The notes: a model not told the origin generated them from the sequence alone. 64,000 bases of DNA from Akkermansia muciniphila (GCA_945890645.1 CAMDCV010000004.1:87192-151191); one strand, 5' to 3'; positions 1 through 10,512 are shown, counted from the first letter of the stretch. Numbers and translations: made by a program.

Positions 1-1
1 T

Positions 2-3000
2 GGCGGAATCAACAAGACCGCCACGGCCGCCGCGGTGTCGATGACCGCCAGCCCCATCACTCTCGGCGCAGCCCAGACCTGGACCAACAATTCCTCTGGG
101 GCTTTCACAATCACCGTGCCGGTAAACAACGGAGGCCACCTTCTGACGATCGATGGCAACGGCACAACGAACTTCGGCACCGCCACAACGTCTGTAATCT
201 CCGGTGCAGGTGGCATCACCTACAATGGCACCGGTCGCCTCTTCCTCGGCGCTGGCCAAGTTCCCGCTCATACCTATTCGGGTACGACCACCCTGAACGG
301 CGGCGTCACGATGGTTTCCAACAACAACCTCGGCACTGGAGATCTCGTCCTGGATGGGGGTGTCATCGAGAGCTACTGGACCACGAATTTCACCCGTCCG
401 CTCGGGAACGATCTGGCGAATACGACCTCGGAGCTTCGCATCATTGGTGGAGTCAGCGGTTTCGGAAACAACAATGGAGGTAATAGCGTCATTCTTGGCA
501 ACAACGCCGGCTTCGAGGCGGTTTGGGGTGCCGCGAATGAAGCGGGCAATACGGCCGCAACCGGCTTTTTTAACCCGTCCACGTTCGTTCTCAACACGCA
601 ATACACCCAAAACACAGGTATCACTTTTCAGAACAAGATCGACCTCAATGGCTCCACGCGCACCATCCAAGCGGGTGCCGGCACTTCGGGGGGGGCCACA
701 GCGACCGTCAGCGGTGTGATTCGTAACACCCGTGGCACCGCCGCTGGCCTCATCAAAACCGGCCCCGGCTTGCTGGTCCTCTCGGCGGCCAACAGCTACA
801 ACGGCGGCACCACCATCAATCAAGGCAATCTCCGTTTCGGTTCACTCACCGCGATGCCCTCATCCGGAAATGTGACTGTCAGTGCCGGTGCCACCCTCAC
901 CGTCGAGGCCGGAGCAACAAATGATTGGACTTCCGCCACCAGTGGGGTAGGCACTTTGGGCGGACTATTTTCCGGCCTGGGTAGCGCGGGCACCAGCACG
1001 GTGAGTTTTGCCACCGACTCGACGCTGGGTCTTGAAATGACTGGAAACCTCATCTACTCGGGTGACATCCCCAATCTCGGAACCAACGTTGGTATCACCA
1101 AGACCGGCACCAGCAGTCTCACCCTCACGGGAAACAACGGCTACACCGGCAGAACCAGGGTTCATGCGGGAGCTCTCTCGTTCAACTCCATCGGCAACGT
1201 CGGTGCAGGTAGCAGCGCCCTCGGTGCTCCGACAAGTGTCGCGAATGGAACCATCAGCGTCGGCTCAGGGGGCACCGCAGCCACCATCACTTATACGGGT
1301 AGCGGCCATTCCAGCGACCGTGTGATCAATCTCTCTGGTTCAACCGGAGGCGTGACTATTGATGCTTCCGGAAGCGGCGCGCTGACGTTTACCTCTTCGC
1401 TTACCGCAGCAGCAGGTGCCAAAACACTCGCTCTCACCGGTACTAACACCGCCGCCAACACGCTTGGCACCACTGCCATCCCCGGCTTGGCCGAAGTTCT
1501 CACCATCACGAAAAGTGGTGCTGGCACCTGGCGGATCAACGGTTTCTCGTCACCGAAAAACGTATGGTCGGTTACGGCGGGCACCTTGCTCGTTGCCGGA
1601 GGAATCACCACCGGCGACCAGAATTTCACCGTTTCCGGCGGCACACTTGCCGGTGTGGGCCCGTTTACTCTCCAGTCCACGAAAAGCCTGACAGTCGGCG
1701 CGGCAGGAAGTCTCTCGCCCGGAAACTCCGGCGTGGGGACCATGGCTGTCACCGGCATCCTTAACATTTCGGCCATGGTCGGAGGTTCTGGCAAACTCAA
1801 CTTCGAGATGGCAGCCCCCGCAGCCAGCGACCGCATCGCCGTCACCGGCACCGCTCAGATCGGCACTGGCCAACTCGGCCTCAACGACTTCGTATTCACC
1901 GACCTTGGTGGCATGACCGCCAATACTTACATTCTCATCTCCACGACCGGAGGCATTACCGGCACGCTGGATCCGGCCAACCGTCTCGGCTCGATCGGTT
2001 CGATTTCTGGAGCCCTTCAAATCAACGGCAACAACCTCGAATTCACCGTCGATTCGGACCTTGATGGAATGCCGGACAGCTATGAACTGGCCAACACCGT
2101 TCCACCTTCCGCCACCGGGCTTGATCCCAATGCGGATACTGAAAACGGCGGCGCGGGTGATGGCCTCACCAACATCCAGGAATATCTCAGAGGCACCAAC
2201 CCGAACAATCCCGACACCGACGCCGACGGTTTCTTGGACGGAGTGGAAACAAATACAGGCACATGGGTCAGTGCGTCAAACACTGGCACCAATCCCCTTG
2301 TTTTCGATACCGATGGCGACACCATCCGCGACGGCTATGAAACCAACACGGGCAACTTTGTGAGTTCTACCAACACCGGCACTAACCCTAACGATCCGGA
2401 TACCGACAAAGATAGTTTGGTTGACAACGTCGAGACTGCCACTGACGTGTTTGTCAGCAAGACAAACACCGGTACCAACCCGAACAATGCGGACACGGAC
2501 AACGACGGCGCTGGCGACTGGTATGAAATCACCGCCTCCCTCACTAGCCCGTTCCTCGCGTCCGCGAAGCCGAACATTCCCTATCCACTGCCTGATCCTG
2601 ACAGCTCCTCGGGCAATCCCACCAAGAAGGTCAAAGTTTACATCATGTCCGGTCAGTCGAACATGCTCGGCTTTGGAACGGTGAGCGGCACGGGCACTGA
2701 GACACTCGAGACCATGACTCGCCGTGAAAACAAGTTCCCCAACTTGGTCAATTCCTCAGGCAGCTTTATCTCCCGCCAGGATGTCCAGTATCGCGGTCTC
2801 ATCTCTGGCATCAGCAGCGGTCCGCTCGCACCCGGCTTTGGCACCAACAGTGGCAGAATTGGCCCCGAACTTGGCTTTGGCCAGGTCATGGGCTGGTATC
2901 ACGACGAGGCGGTGCTCCTCATCAAAAGCTCTATCGGAAACCGCAGTCTCAGCTGGGACATCCTGCCGGCCGGTAGCCCCTCATGGGTTTACGGAACCAC

Positions 3001-4030
3001 CAACTACCCCGGCTACGGCGGTTTCGGCACCTGGCCCGTGGGCGGGGTTCCCCCGACCTCAGGCGGTTGGTACGCAGGCAAGGAATTTGATCGCTTTTTC
3101 ACGCACGAAAGCGAGTGGGCTCATCCTGACGTTGCTGCGATCAACGTCGTTGATATACTCGACAACTGGGGTGCTGAATATGGTAATTCCGGTAGGCCCT
3201 TCGTAGGCCGTGATTTTGAGATCGCCGGGTTCGTCTGGTGGCAGGGCGACAAGGACCGCTACGACATGGGCCATGCAACTCGCTATGAACAGAACCTCGT
3301 CACTCTAATCAATAAGCTCCGCGACTATTACACCAACCGCTACCCCGGCAAAGTCGTGCCAAACGCGCCTTTTGTTCTCGCCACACTCGGCCAGACGGCC
3401 ATTGGTGATACCTCGAGTGCGGCTGACAAGGCAATCCTCGACGCGCAACTCGCCGTTGATGGAACCGCTGGGAACTATCCGCAGTTTGTTGGCAATGTGA
3501 AGACGGTCTATGCCCATCCGATCAGCGAGGGAGGTTCCTCGAACGGCCACTACGATGGGCGTGCCGGCACCTATATGCTCGTCGGAGACGCCCTGGGTCG
3601 TGCCATGGTCGATCTCCAAGCCGCCGCTAATGGCAACACCTTCGCGACTTGGATGAACAGCTTTGGCGTGGCTCCTGGACTGTCCGGCTTCGATCAGGAT
3701 GCGGACGGCGACGGTATTGACAACGGTGTGGAAAACTTCTTCGGAACTGCTCCCAATGCTTCCACTCGTGGTCTGGTCTCCGGTGTGACAAGTGGCAACA
3801 CTTTTACCTTCACCCACCCGCAGAATGCCAGTCCGGCCACTGGTGTTACGGCGGTCTACCGCTGGTCGAAGGATTTGACCACTTTCTTCGGCCATGGCCA
3901 GACCGATGGTGCCAACACGACGGTGAGTTTCAATGCCGTCACCAACGGGGGCATCACCACCGTCACCGCCACCGTCACGGGCACGCCAACTGCGAAGTTG
4001 TTTGTGGACGTGAAAGTGACTCAGAACTGA
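2..4030 (+). CDS. Secreted beta-strand-repeat protein with SASA/SGNH esterase domain (5' partial)
   Basis: The reading frame is open to the left edge, so the N-terminus and signal peptide are missing; the GTG at 35 is only an internal codon. Numbering from that GTG: residues about 1-600 are glycine/threonine-rich autotransporter-associated beta-strand (PATR) repeats; about 675-830 are calcium-binding thrombospondin type 3-like repeats; about 865-1200 are a SASA/SGNH esterase domain with GQSNM (Ser875), a WWQGD block near 1067 and a likely catalytic His1172 in NGHYDG. The last ~125 residues begin with an Asp-rich DQDADGDGIDNG loop and resemble the end of the next gene product. There is no beta-barrel. 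Inferred role: extracellular carbohydrate O-deacetylation (for example sialate or acetylated polysaccharide) by a surface or secreted protein. The substrate is unknown. Confidence 0.8.
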   Translation, partial: GGINKTATAAAVSMTASPITLGAAQTWTNNSSGAFTITVPVNNGGHLLTIDGNGTTNFGTATTSVISGAGGITYNGTGRLFLGAGQVPAHTYSGTTTLNGGVTMVSNNNLGTGDLVLDGGVIESYWTTNFTRPLGNDLANTTSELRIIGGVSGFGNNNGGNSVILGNNAGFEAVWGAANEAGNTAATGFFNPSTFVLNTQYTQNTGITFQNKIDLNGSTRTIQAGAGTSGGATATVSGVIRNTRGTAAGLIKTGPGLLVLSAANSYNGGTTINQGNLRFGSLTAMPSSGNVTVSAGATLTVEAGATNDWTSATSGVGTLGGLFSGLGSAGTSTVSFATDSTLGLEMTGNLIYSGDIPNLGTNVGITKTGTSSLTLTGNNGYTGRTRVHAGALSFNSIGNVGAGSSALGAPTSVANGTISVGSGGTAATITYTGSGHSSDRVINLSGSTGGVTIDASGSGALTFTSSLTAAAGAKTLALTGTNTAANTLGTTAIPGLAEVLTITKSGAGTWRINGFSSPKNVWSVTAGTLLVAGGITTGDQNFTVSGGTLAGVGPFTLQSTKSLTVGAAGSLSPGNSGVGTMAVTGILNISAMVGGSGKLNFEMAAPAASDRIAVTGTAQIGTGQLGLNDFVFTDLGGMTANTYILISTTGGITGTLDPANRLGSIGSISGALQINGNNLEFTVDSDLDGMPDSYELANTVPPSATGLDPNADTENGGAGDGLTNIQEYLRGTNPNNPDTDADGFLDGVETNTGTWVSASNTGTNPLVFDTDGDTIRDGYETNTGNFVSSTNTGTNPNDPDTDKDSLVDNVETATDVFVSKTNTGTNPNNADTDNDGAGDWYEITASLTSPFLASAKPNIPYPLPDPDSSSGNPTKKVKVYIMSGQSNMLGFGTVSGTGTETLETMTRRENKFPNLVNSSGSFISRQDVQYRGLISGISSGPLAPGFGTNSGRIGPELGFGQVMGWYHDEAVLLIKSSIGNRSLSWDILPAGSPSWVYGTTNYPGYGGFGTWPVGGVPPTSGGWYAGKEFDRFFTHESEWAHPDVAAINVVDILDNWGAEYGNSGRPFVGRDFEIAGFVWWQGDKDRYDMGHATRYEQNLVTLINKLRDYYTNRYPGKVVPNAPFVLATLGQTAIGDTSSAADKAILDAQLAVDGTAGNYPQFVGNVKTVYAHPISEGGSSNGHYDGRAGTYMLVGDALGRAMVDLQAAANGNTFATWMNSFGVAPGLSGFDQDADGDGIDNGVENFFGTAPNASTRGLVSGVTSGNTFTFTHPQNASPATGVTAVYRWSKDLTTFFGHGQTDGANTTVSFNAVTNGGITTVTATVTGTPTAKLFVDVKVTQN
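2192..2530 (+). repeat. 93-bp in-frame tandem repeat (3.6 copies) encoding Ca-binding loops
   Basis: Three consecutive 31-codon units begin at 2192, 2285 and 2378, each starting GTNP and containing DTDxDxxxDxxET. A fourth partial unit begins at 2471. The spacing is exactly 93 bp and the reading frame is kept. The Asp pattern matches thrombospondin type 3-like calcium-binding repeats, probably a rigid linker between the beta-strand scaffold and the esterase domain. Confidence 0.9.
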
Positions 4031-4169
4031 TTCATCTGCAATCTGCATATTTCATCACACAGGCGGCGTCCCTACAAAGAAAGCAGCTTTAATCAACCAA
4101 TCTAGCTCTCAAGCGTCCACCTCTGCCAAAGAATCGGAAAGTGAAATTTCCCCAACGCACCTCCTACTC

Positions 4170-7100
4170 ATGAAAACCTACCTCCCGTCATGTTTCCAGA
4201 CCATAGCCACCGCGTGTGCTTTCATTGTTTTTGCTCTCGCTCCCTCCAAGGCCGCCACCATGTCCGCCAGTTCCACAGCGCCAGTGATTGACGATGCGGA
4301 CATTGCGAACTATGGCTATGTGTCCGGCACCGATAAATGGTTCATGGACGCAGCCCGCGGCCAGTCGATCACCACCGGCGGCGCGGCCGTGCGGCTCAAG
4401 TCCATCAGCTATCAGGTCAGCGAGGAAAACGGCGCGACACCCACCAAGACCTACACCGTGCGCGTCGGTAGAATATCGGGCACCAATTTCACCCAGATCC
4501 ACTCGGAGACGGTGACCCAGAACTTCTCCTGGACCGGCGGGCAGTTCATGACCTGGATCTTCGATACTCCTGTCCTTCTGGAACCCTACACGACCTATGG
4601 CATCGATGTCGGAATGACCAGCTCCACCAGCGGCTGGAATACAGGCATCCCCTACATCAATGTCACCGCCGACGATTTTGCGGGCGGCACCAGTTACTCA
4701 ACGGGAGCGGCAGGGATCGGCACCGCATCCATCTCCTCCTCAATCGCTTCCGACCGCATCTTCCACCTCGACATTGAGCGCCCGCTAGGTCCCGTTTTCT
4801 CGCTTGTTTCACTCAGTCCGGCGGACAATGCCACTGGTGCATACGCCTCCCGCGAGATCGTCATGACCTTCAGCCAGAACGTCGCGCCCGGCAGCGGAAG
4901 TCTCACCATCCGCAACCTCACCGACAACACCAGCGCCGCCCTCGCACCGAACGACAGTCGCATCACCTACGATCAGAATGTTGTCAGGATCATTCCTACC
5001 GGACTGCTCACTTGGAACAAGAACTATGCCATCCGCTACGACGCCGGCTTTTTCCTCGGCGACGCCAGCGCGCCGATTCCCGCGATTACCGACGACACCA
5101 CTTGGAACTTCGCCACCATCGCCAGCGATCCGCTGCTCTCCGCCATAGCCGCGCTCAAATCCCACATCCTCGGCACCACCACTCTGACCGGCCCTCAGAT
5201 CTCTGCTCACAAAACCACCATTGATGACCAGCGCCAGCGCTTCGCGGAAAACACTGACATTATCAACGCGGTGTTCGACCTGATCACCACCTATGATACT
5301 GCCAAAGGTCCTATTTTCGTCAGCGGCTTCGCTAACAACTCCACCAGCTTCGACCGCAGCGTCACCACTGGCACCGCCAAAAACTCCATCAACCCGGAAA
5401 ACTACCATTGGGTAATCTACACCGTCATGCAGCACGCGATGGACCTGATTTACACTTCGGAAAACCTGGCGAAATACGAGTCCACCCTCACCAATTACAA
5501 GTTCGGCAGCCACACGAGTTTCCCTGGTCCCTGCTCTCCGCCTGCCAACCCGTCCAACACCCACACCGTCCAGATCAACGGCAGTTTCCCCGCCACCTTC
5601 GGCCGCGACACGCTGATGTGGACCACCCCCGCTCGCAAACCCACCGGCACCTATCTCGCACCTGGCACCATCGCCACTGTTACCGTGCCGCCCGCGCTTG
5701 TGAACGCGGGCTACAAGGTCCGCGTCGGCGCGCACTCATGGGATCTATCCGCACGCCGCCCGGTCAATCGCCTGGAGCGGGCCACCCGCCTCTATTCCAT
5801 CAACTCCACCACTACCAAGATCGCCAGCCCTTACGGCGGAGGTATCTACATCGAGGTGCCTTATCTCGCGAACGCGGGTGTCGTCAGCGTCAGCGTCACA
5901 GGAGCCGTTAGGTCCCCCTATTTCTCCGCGAAAACCTTCCACCAGACCACCGCAACCGAATGGGACAGCGAGAGGGCCAATCCAGCACCATGGGCGGATT
6001 TTCAGTCGGACAAGTTCATGTTCCAGGTGCCGCGCAAGTGGGTCTACAACATGACCGGCGCACAGGCGGTCCAACTGATGGTCGATTGGGACAAAGCCAT
6101 GGACGCCATCAATGACCTTATGGGATTCGACCGCAATCGCGGCAAGGAAACCATGTATTGCCAGACCGATGTCATCCTTCGCTCCTCCGTCCACGCTCCC
6201 GGTTATCCGGCCGTCAACGTCACGTCAAACGTGAACTCGGAGGTCAGCCCTGTCGGTTATGCCGGCAACTATCTCGTCCGCGGTCCCGCCACCACACTCA
6301 CCGCCGCCAACATCGAGTTCCATGAGCAAGGTCACGGCTATTTTTTCCCTAAATTTGGCGGCGAGAACGAATCCAACGTCAACCTGCTCCAGCCCGCCAT
6401 GCTCTATCGCGGGTTTGGAAAAACCATTGATGAAGCCCAGAACGGCTCGTTTGGCAGCGGCAAGCCTTTCATCACCGTTGACAATACCGCCATCGCCTGG
6501 ATGTGCGTTTTCAGTTTCTCGCCCAACGAGATACCGATGCAAGACGGGGAAAAGGACTACCAACACAAAGGTCACGCCAAATGGATGGACATCGCCCGCA
6601 TCTACGCCACGCCCTCCAACCCCAACGCAGGCTGGGAGAAACTCGATGCTTATTGGCGGTCCTTCATGCTCGATGATGCCAACAACGTCACTTACGGCAA
6701 CAGCACCGACGACTACCTCCTGCGCCTCTCCCGCGCCGTCGGCAAGGACATCCGTCCGCTCTTCCATTTCTGGGGCATTCATCCGCAAAACCCCTCCGCC
6801 CTCGCTGCTGCGCTCGCTGCGGAAAACCTCTACCCGGATCCCGCCATCAAAGCCAAACTCCTCCATTACAAATCCATCGTCCCTGCTAACAACGCCGCCT
6901 TTCGCACTTTCATGCTTAACTGGTGGGGCAGGCAACCCAGCGTCACCGGCTATTGGGAGGAAACCGATCACGCCATGCAGTGGGATAGCACTCTGGATGC
7001 CGACGGGAGCAACAATCCCAATGTCCGTCCTAACGGTAGCATCTACGTCGAAACCAGCGCCACCGAAATCCGCAACCGCATCGATGAACTCGTCGAACTC

Positions 7101-10100
7101 TATTTCGCCGGCTCCATCACTCCAAATCCGATGACCTTCGCCACCGCTCCGGCCGTGGTGAATTCCACCACCGTCGGCATGGCTGCTGCCACCGCCACTG
7201 CGGGCACCGGTCCCATCCAGTATTTCTTCGATGAAACCTCCGGAAACCCCGGCGGCGATGACAGCGGCTGGCAATCTAGCCCGATCTATCAGGACAGCGG
7301 ACTTACCCCGGGGCTCACCTATAGCTACACCGTCAGTGCCCGCGACGGAGTCCCGATTACGACCGATCCATCCGCCGCCTTGAGTGTCACGCCCACTGCG
7401 TCAGGAGACATCACGCCACCGACGCCTGCCACGATGACCTTCTCCACGCCACCCGTCACCGTGGACCAGGAAACCATCACCATGACCGCCTCCACCGCCA
7501 GCGACATCAACGGCGTCGAGTATTACTTCGAAAACACCACCAACAGCACCAACAGCGGCTGGCAGGACAGCCCAGTCTATACAGAGACCAACCTTGCTCT
7601 CACCACTCTATACACCTACCGCGTCCAAGCGCGCGACAAGAGCGCCAACCAGAACGCCACCGCCTTCTCCGCACCAGCCTCCGCCAACACCGCCAACCTG
7701 CCCGACGTGACGTCACCGCAGGTCGTGACCTTCTCTCCGGCAGGCGGCTCCAGTGTCTCCAACCTCGCCAGCAACCTCGTCGTCACCTTCGACGAACCCG
7801 TGATCAAAGGCACCGGCTCCATTACCCTGAAGAACCTCAGCAACGCCTCCGAAGTCGTCTTCGACATTAACGATCCCGCCGTCACCATTTCTGGAAGTTC
7901 GATCACTCTCAATCCGCCTGCCGACCTGCTCTACGAGAAAAACTACGCCGTCCAGATTTCCAGCGGCGCGGTGGCGGATGCATCCAACAACCCCTCAATC
8001 GGAATCAACGACGACACCACCTGGGCTTTCGTCACCCTCCTCGCCAATCCCATCGTCAACTCGGGCGGCCCATACGTCGTCCCGACTGGCAGCTCACTCT
8101 CGCTCAACGGCAGCGCGATCCCCTCCACCGGCGCGACGATCGCCCCCACCGGTTACGCGTGGGATATGAACCGTGACAACGTCTTCGGTGAAGTCACCGG
8201 ATCTACTCCCACTGCCATCAGCGATACGGTTCTCATGGGAACCTACGGCATGGTGCTCGGGCAAAACACCATCAAACTCAAGGTCACCGACTCCCTCGGC
8301 AACAACACCACCGTCACCACCATCGTCAAAATCGGTGCCAATATGTCATGGGACGCTAACGGATCATCCGCCAATCACACTGATGGCGCAGGCGCGTGGC
8401 TTGATGCTAACAAATGGCGTGACAACGGAGTGAACACCACTTGGATCTCCGGCTCGTCTGCCATCTTCGGCAACAACGGCAACGGCGGCGTCGTCACCCT
8501 CGGAGCCAACACCAGCGTCGGCTCGCTCACCTTCAACTCCTTCAACGGCACCTACACCATCTCCGGCGGCGGCGTTCTCACCATCAATAACGGTTTCACT
8601 AACAACTCCACCGCAGGAGCCGTATCCATCTCCACGCATGTGATTCTAACAGCCCCGCAAACCTGGGGCGGCACCTCCTCTGGCGCGCTCACCTTCACAG
8701 GCGGCATCAACAACAACGGCCATACCCTGACCCTCGGCGTTAACGGAAACATCCCCATGAACGCCGCCACTAACATCATCTCCGGTAGCGGTGGGCTCAC
8801 AAAAAGTGGCTCGGGAACTCTCACCCTCGGTGGTAATCCAGCCCCCGCCCACACCTATTCCGGCCCCACCACCATCAATGGTGGAGTTGTGATGGTCGCC
8901 GGTAACAAAACCGTCGGCAACATGACGCTTAATAACGCCATGCTCACCGACTACTATCGTGCCACCACATCGTTCACCGGCGGCTTGGGCACGGGTAACA
9001 ACCAGATCCAGATTTACGGCGACAGCGGTTTCGGTGGCGGAAATGGAAACTCCACTTGGAGAATCGGCGCAGCGGGTTCCGTGCTGACATGGGGCAGCAC
9101 CCACTTCAATCCGACCTCGTTGAAATTTCTTACGTCCGCCGACAACATGGGCCCATCCACCTACGGCCAAGCGTCACTGGACAACGGGCTCAACCTCAAC
9201 GGAGCCGCACGCACGATCAGCGTCCTCGCAGCCACCGGAGCGAATGCCATCACCAGCTCATGGGGAAGAATCAACGGCGTCATTTCCGGCAGCGGCGGCA
9301 GCCTCATCAAGACCGGTGGCGGTAACCTCATCCTTTCCAGCGCCAACACCTACGACGGCGGCACGACGATTCAGGCGGGCATGCTCCAACTTGGCAGCGC
9401 CACCTCACTCGGTGCCACAAGCGGCCCACTGACTGTCAACGGCGGAATTCTCAATCTACAGGACCAAAACGTTTCGGTCGGAAATCTAACCGGCAGCGGC
9501 GGCGCCATCGCGAACAATGCCAGCAACGCCCGCACTTTTACCATTGGCACGGGCAACGGCACCGGCGGCATCTATCAAGGTGTCATCGCTAACAAAACCG
9601 GCAGCGGCACTGGTAGTCTCGCCCTCACGAAGACCGGCAGCGGCACCATCACCCTCGCTGGCTCCAACACTTATACCGGAGCCACTATCATCAACGGCGG
9701 CGGCACCTTGTTCCTCACCGGAGCCACGCAAAGCACCAGCGCCATCAGCTTTGTCGCCAACAGCTCGCTCGGCCTCGCTATCGGCTCTCCAGTCACGGCC
9801 ACTGCTGCTGCCGTGAACTTTGCCAACGGCCGCGTGTCGGTCACTGGCTCACCCACCGCCGCCAGCCACACACTGCTCACGGCTGCATCCTTCACCGGCA
9901 CCCCATTACTCGCGGCGGCGATCCCAGGCTACGAACTCGTTGTTGTAGGCAATCAACTCTTGCTCAACCAAGTCGTGATCGATCCCTACGCGGCTTGGTC
10001 TGGCGGACTAACCTTCAATGAGGACGCCAACAATGACGGTATCACCAACGGACTCGCTTGGGTTCTCGGTGCCGCCTCTCCTCATGCCTCCGCAACGGAA

Positions 10101-10397
10101 CTTTTGCCCACCATCGATCGAATCACCGATCCCAACGGCAAAATGCTCTTCATTTTCCGTCGTGCTACGAATGCCAAGAACTATGCAAACGCTTCCATCC
10201 TGGTCGAATACGGTAGCAATCTCGGATCTTGGATCACCGCCGTTCATCAAGGCACCTCAGCCAACCAGATCACCATCAGTGAACAGACCAATGGCTTTGG
10301 TGTAGGCATCGACCGCGTCACCGTCGCTCTACCCGCTAACCTCGCCAACGACGGAAAAATCTTCGCCCGCCTCAAAACCGTAATGTTAGCCCCTTAA
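4170..10397 (+). CDS. Giant secreted M60-family zinc metallopeptidase with Big_5, Fn3 and PATR modules
   Basis: A 2075-residue protein with a signal peptide (hydrophobic core about 12-25, ending near SKAA). Order: an N-terminal domain to ~210; a Big_5-type Ig-like domain (~215-315); an M60/enhancin-like peptidase region (~450-980) with HEQGH at 718-722 and Glu732, fitting the family pattern HExxH(8-24)E; two Fn3-like modules (~985-1175); a second Big_5 domain (~1180-1290); a PKD-like stretch; PATR repeats (~1390-1900); and a C-terminal module of ~140 residues shared with the upstream gene. M60-like proteases include enzymes that cut O-glycosylated proteins such as mucins, so cleavage of a glycoprotein is plausible but inferred. 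The upstream gene lies 139 bp away on the same strand. No Shine-Dalgarno sequence precedes the ATG. Confidence 0.85.
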   Translation: MKTYLPSCFQTIATACAFIVFALAPSKAATMSASSTAPVIDDADIANYGYVSGTDKWFMDAARGQSITTGGAAVRLKSISYQVSEENGATPTKTYTVRVGRISGTNFTQIHSETVTQNFSWTGGQFMTWIFDTPVLLEPYTTYGIDVGMTSSTSGWNTGIPYINVTADDFAGGTSYSTGAAGIGTASISSSIASDRIFHLDIERPLGPVFSLVSLSPADNATGAYASREIVMTFSQNVAPGSGSLTIRNLTDNTSAALAPNDSRITYDQNVVRIIPTGLLTWNKNYAIRYDAGFFLGDASAPIPAITDDTTWNFATIASDPLLSAIAALKSHILGTTTLTGPQISAHKTTIDDQRQRFAENTDIINAVFDLITTYDTAKGPIFVSGFANNSTSFDRSVTTGTAKNSINPENYHWVIYTVMQHAMDLIYTSENLAKYESTLTNYKFGSHTSFPGPCSPPANPSNTHTVQINGSFPATFGRDTLMWTTPARKPTGTYLAPGTIATVTVPPALVNAGYKVRVGAHSWDLSARRPVNRLERATRLYSINSTTTKIASPYGGGIYIEVPYLANAGVVSVSVTGAVRSPYFSAKTFHQTTATEWDSERANPAPWADFQSDKFMFQVPRKWVYNMTGAQAVQLMVDWDKAMDAINDLMGFDRNRGKETMYCQTDVILRSSVHAPGYPAVNVTSNVNSEVSPVGYAGNYLVRGPATTLTAANIEFHEQGHGYFFPKFGGENESNVNLLQPAMLYRGFGKTIDEAQNGSFGSGKPFITVDNTAIAWMCVFSFSPNEIPMQDGEKDYQHKGHAKWMDIARIYATPSNPNAGWEKLDAYWRSFMLDDANNVTYGNSTDDYLLRLSRAVGKDIRPLFHFWGIHPQNPSALAAALAAENLYPDPAIKAKLLHYKSIVPANNAAFRTFMLNWWGRQPSVTGYWEETDHAMQWDSTLDADGSNNPNVRPNGSIYVETSATEIRNRIDELVELYFAGSITPNPMTFATAPAVVNSTTVGMAAATATAGTGPIQYFFDETSGNPGGDDSGWQSSPIYQDSGLTPGLTYSYTVSARDGVPITTDPSAALSVTPTASGDITPPTPATMTFSTPPVTVDQETITMTASTASDINGVEYYFENTTNSTNSGWQDSPVYTETNLALTTLYTYRVQARDKSANQNATAFSAPASANTANLPDVTSPQVVTFSPAGGSSVSNLASNLVVTFDEPVIKGTGSITLKNLSNASEVVFDINDPAVTISGSSITLNPPADLLYEKNYAVQISSGAVADASNNPSIGINDDTTWAFVTLLANPIVNSGGPYVVPTGSSLSLNGSAIPSTGATIAPTGYAWDMNRDNVFGEVTGSTPTAISDTVLMGTYGMVLGQNTIKLKVTDSLGNNTTVTTIVKIGANMSWDANGSSANHTDGAGAWLDANKWRDNGVNTTWISGSSAIFGNNGNGGVVTLGANTSVGSLTFNSFNGTYTISGGGVLTINNGFTNNSTAGAVSISTHVILTAPQTWGGTSSGALTFTGGINNNGHTLTLGVNGNIPMNAATNIISGSGGLTKSGSGTLTLGGNPAPAHTYSGPTTINGGVVMVAGNKTVGNMTLNNAMLTDYYRATTSFTGGLGTGNNQIQIYGDSGFGGGNGNSTWRIGAAGSVLTWGSTHFNPTSLKFLTSADNMGPSTYGQASLDNGLNLNGAARTISVLAATGANAITSSWGRINGVISGSGGSLIKTGGGNLILSSANTYDGGTTIQAGMLQLGSATSLGATSGPLTVNGGILNLQDQNVSVGNLTGSGGAIANNASNARTFTIGTGNGTGGIYQGVIANKTGSGTGSLALTKTGSGTITLAGSNTYTGATIINGGGTLFLTGATQSTSAISFVANSSLGLAIGSPVTATAAAVNFANGRVSVTGSPTAASHTLLTAASFTGTPLLAAAIPGYELVVVGNQLLLNQVVIDPYAAWSGGLTFNEDANNDGITNGLAWVLGAASPHASATELLPTIDRITDPNGKMLFIFRRATNAKNYANASILVEYGSNLGSWITAVHQGTSANQITISEQTNGFGVGIDRVTVALPANLANDGKIFARLKTVMLAP

Positions 10398-10512
10398 TCG
10401 CCCTAATAATGCCGAAGTGATGCGCTCTGGCATCAATACGCCTAACCTATTGTTTGCGCGACAGGATACTTGACTGCTCGCGCCGTGAAAAGTTTTGATT
10501 CATAAGCGGTAT

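Noticed and set aside
4809..7274. Long minus-strand frames opposite the M60 gene (308 and 349 codons)
   Set aside because: Gly/Val/Arg-rich translations mirror the Thr/Ala/Pro codons of the plus-strand protein; no recognisable domain.
10398..10512. Terminator hairpin between the M60 gene and the convergent beta-helix gene
   Set aside because: Only a 6-bp TGATGC/GCATCA stem at 10418-10435 with no T-run on either strand.
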